NCBI GenBank assembly: GCA_964587515.1 | Contig: CAZPMO010000226.1 | Span: forward strand, 1 to 6,858 | Direction of reading: 5' to 3' | Origin: CAZPMO01 sp964587515 | GTDB taxonomy: Bacteria; Pseudomonadota; Alphaproteobacteria; MPNO01 | DNA: 6,858 nucleotides | The notes under the pieces: model-generated | Databases searched by the model: none | Seen by the model: the letters and a program-made list of their open reading frames with translations, nothing else | What the model was told of the DNA's origin: nothing | Translations under genes and position numbers: made by a program | Shown here: positions 5,583-6,858 of the stretch, piece by piece | Layout: every line of letters starts with the position of its first letter | How positions within the stretch are numbered: the first letter of the stretch is position 1

Positions 5583-6167
5583 ATGTCCAGGATTTCGAGC
5601 CTCTGTGTATTTTGCGGCGCCTCGCGTGGTAATGACCCGCGCTACGGCGAGGCGGCCCGGCGACTCGGGACGATCATGGGCGAGCGCGGCGTGCGCCTGG
5701 TGTTCGGCGCCGGCCATGTGGGACTGATGGGCGAAATCGCCGACGCCGTGTTGACCGCCGGCGGCGAGGCTGTGGGCGTGATCCCCGACCACCTGATGGC
5801 GCGCGAATTGGGCCATAACGGTCTCACCGACCTTCACGTTGTCGATAGCATGCACGCGCGCAAACAATTGATGTTCGACCTCGCCGACGCCGTCGCGGTT
5901 CTTCCCGGCGGGTTCGGCACTCTCGACGAAACCTTCGAGGTCATCACCTGGAAACAATTGGGTCTGCACGACCGGCCAATCGCTCTGATTGATACGGCGG
6001 GCTACTGGCAGCCTTTAATGGAACTGATGAAGTCGATCGTCGAAACTGGTTTCGCGCACGCGGAGCATAGTGATCTGTTCATCACGGTCGCCGAGCCGGA
6101 GGACGTTTTGCCGGCGCTCGAGGGTCAGCCGGAACCACGCCTCACGACCGACCCCTCCCGGTTGTAA
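5583..6167 (+). CDS. LOG-family protein (cytokinin riboside 5'-monophosphate phosphoribohydrolase-like)
   Basis: This 194-residue cytoplasmic Rossmann-type enzyme is full length for the family (TIGR00730). Members hydrolyse the N-glycosidic bond of nucleoside 5'-monophosphates, releasing ribose 5-phosphate and a free base such as adenine or a cytokinin. Visible motifs are CVFCGAS (8-14), a glycine loop GAGHVGLMG (42-50), the MHARK segment (90-94) with the conserved Arg93, and the signature PGGFGTLDE (108-116), whose Glu116 is catalytic in characterised members. The glycine loop has FGAG where YGGG is usual, a mild change. The ATG at 5583 begins the canonical N-terminus and lacks a Shine-Dalgarno site. 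The gene is divergent from the cytochrome operon and is followed by icd after 135 bases. True cytokinin production versus general nucleotide turnover cannot be told from sequence. Confidence 0.93.
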   Translation: MSRISSLCVFCGASRGNDPRYGEAARRLGTIMGERGVRLVFGAGHVGLMGEIADAVLTAGGEAVGVIPDHLMARELGHNGLTDLHVVDSMHARKQLMFDLADAVAVLPGGFGTLDETFEVITWKQLGLHDRPIALIDTAGYWQPLMELMKSIVETGFAHAEHSDLFITVAEPEDVLPALEGQPEPRLTTDPSRL

Positions 6168-6204
6168 GCGCGGAATAAAACGCGGGTAACAGCGCCTTGC
6201 GCTT

Positions 6205-6256
6205 GGCGGCAACGATGATATGTTGCCCGCCGTCTTCGCCGGCTCTCGGGCCGGCG
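6205..6256 (+). other. Two hairpins in the gap between the LOG gene and icd
   Basis: The first hairpin pairs 6205-6213 (GGCGGCAAC) with 6222-6231 (GTTGCCCGCC): nine base pairs with one bulged C and an eight-base loop. The second pairs 6237-6243 (CGCCGGC) with 6250-6256 (GCCGGCG) around a six-base loop. A smaller 5-bp hairpin (AGCGC, CTT, GCGCT) lies just upstream at 6191-6203. No T-run follows any of them, so they are poor rho-independent terminators and could instead belong to the icd leader. No recognised riboswitch class. Confidence 0.45.
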
Positions 6257-6289
6257 GCCGATTCAGTAGATTTCCTCGTAGCGGTATCC

Positions 6290-6294
6290 GGGAG
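6290..6294 (+). promoter_or_regulatory. Ribosome binding site of icd
   Basis: GGGAG stands eight bases before the ATG at 6303 and supports that start. Confidence 0.75.
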
Positions 6295-6302
6295 AATAAA
6301 CC

Positions 6303-6858
6303 ATGGCCAAGATCAAGGTCGCAAATCCTATCGTCGAGATGGACGGCGACGAGATGACTCGCATCATCTGGCAGTTCATCAAGGACAAGCTGATCCTGCC
6401 TTATCTCGACGTTGATTTGAAATATTACGATCTCGGCATGGAGGCGCGCGACGCGACCGAAGATCAGATCACCATTGATTCGGCGAACGCCACCAAGGAA
6501 TTCGGCGTCGCGGTGAAATGCGCCACCATCACCCCCGACGAGGCGCGGGTCGAGGAATTCGGCCTGAAGGCCATGTACCGCTCGCCCAACGGCACCATTC
6601 GCAACATCCTCGGCGGCACAATATTTCGCGAACCGATCGTGATCCAGAACGTGCCGCGACTGGTGCCGGGCTGGACCCAACCCTTCGTGATCGGCCGTCA
6701 CGCCTATGGCGACCAATACCGCGCCACGGATACGCTGATCCCCAGTCCCGGCAAGCTGACGCTCCATTTCCAGCCGGCGGACGGCGGCGAAGCCATTGAC
6801 CTCGAGGTTTTCGATTTTCCCGAATCCGGCGTCGCCATGAGCATGTACAATCTCGACG
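6303..6858 (+). CDS. icd: NADP-dependent isocitrate dehydrogenase, N-terminal part (runs off window)
   Basis: The first 185 residues of a roughly 405-residue enzyme are visible; the rest lies beyond the window. It catalyses oxidative decarboxylation of isocitrate to 2-oxoglutarate with NADP+ in the TCA cycle, in the cytoplasm, with a divalent metal. The sequence is of the homodimeric eukaryote-like type (TIGR00127) shared with many Alphaproteobacteria rather than the E. coli type. Substrate-binding residues fall at the same numbers as in human IDH1: Thr77 in ATITPDE, Ser94, Asn96 and Arg100 in RSPNGTIR, Arg109, and Arg132 in GRHAYGDQYR, with catalytic Tyr139. The start has a good ribosome site eight bases upstream and gives the usual N-terminus (MAKIKVANPIVEMDGDEMTR). 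No damage is seen in the visible part. It is preceded by a hairpin-rich gap that may hold its promoter, though I could not pick a convincing -35/-10 pair. Confidence 0.97.
   Translation, partial: MAKIKVANPIVEMDGDEMTRIIWQFIKDKLILPYLDVDLKYYDLGMEARDATEDQITIDSANATKEFGVAVKCATITPDEARVEEFGLKAMYRSPNGTIRNILGGTIFREPIVIQNVPRLVPGWTQPFVIGRHAYGDQYRATDTLIPSPGKLTLHFQPADGGEAIDLEVFDFPESGVAMSMYNLD

Noticed and set aside
5447..5584. 46-residue N-terminal extension of cytochrome c' to an upstream ATG
   Set aside because: The internal ATG at 5446 has the strongest ribosome site in the window and begins directly before a signal peptide. The extension would bury that signal and overlap the LOG start.
2231..6264. 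GANTC (CcrM methylation) sites just before the 2241 gene, the cytochrome c' gene and icd
   Set aside because: A GANTC site is expected about every 256 bases by chance, so three near starts in this window are not significant without a genome-wide count.
6015..6767. 250-residue open frame on the minus strand across the end of LOG and the start of icd
   Set aside because: It is antisense to two well-recognised genes and crosses their gap. The translation is low in motifs and typical of reverse-complement noise.

Overview
The window looks like chromosomal DNA of a moderately GC-rich alphaproteobacterium. Codon use is GC-biased in every gene. The isocitrate dehydrogenase is of the NADP-dependent, eukaryote-like homodimeric type common in that class, and a cytochrome c' / diheme cytochrome c pair sits beside it. 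A Rhodospirillales-like assignment is my guess from overall protein flavour and was not tested. I see no tRNA or rRNA gene, no insertion sequence, no CRISPR array and no phage genes. Every gap between genes is under 140 bases.

Layout from left to right. (1) The 3' end of an uncharacterised gene overlaps, by ATGA, a complete class I acyl-CoA/AMP ligase (527-2104, +). (2) After an AT-rich gap with a TATAAT sequence comes a small uncharacterised gene (2241-2723, +). It runs tail-to-tail into a membrane-anchored LysM protein (2720-3946, -), and the two stop codons share the bases TTAA. (3) Further along on the minus strand is a two-gene respiratory unit: periplasmic cytochrome c' (4943-5446) followed 7 bases later by a diheme cytochrome c (4030-4935). 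(4) A divergent intergenic region (5447-5582) carries a perfect GTGA-N6-TCAC palindrome of CRP/FNR type. (5) A LOG-family phosphoribohydrolase (5583-6167, +) follows, whose likely promoter would give a leaderless mRNA. (6) After a hairpin-rich gap comes the 5' part of icd (6303 to the window end, +).

The part that reads most like a functional unit is the cytochrome pair with its upstream palindrome: an exported c' haem protein and a diheme electron carrier, probably made together and possibly under a CRP/FNR-family regulator responding to oxygen, NO or metabolic state. The diheme protein lacks the methionine I would expect as sixth ligand of haem 1. The ligase, LysM, LOG and Icd genes look like ordinary chromosomal genes. 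I found no convincing evidence of a wholly new system. The best leads are the regulatory palindrome, the altered haem site, and the two unassigned proteins at 1-530 and 2241-2723.
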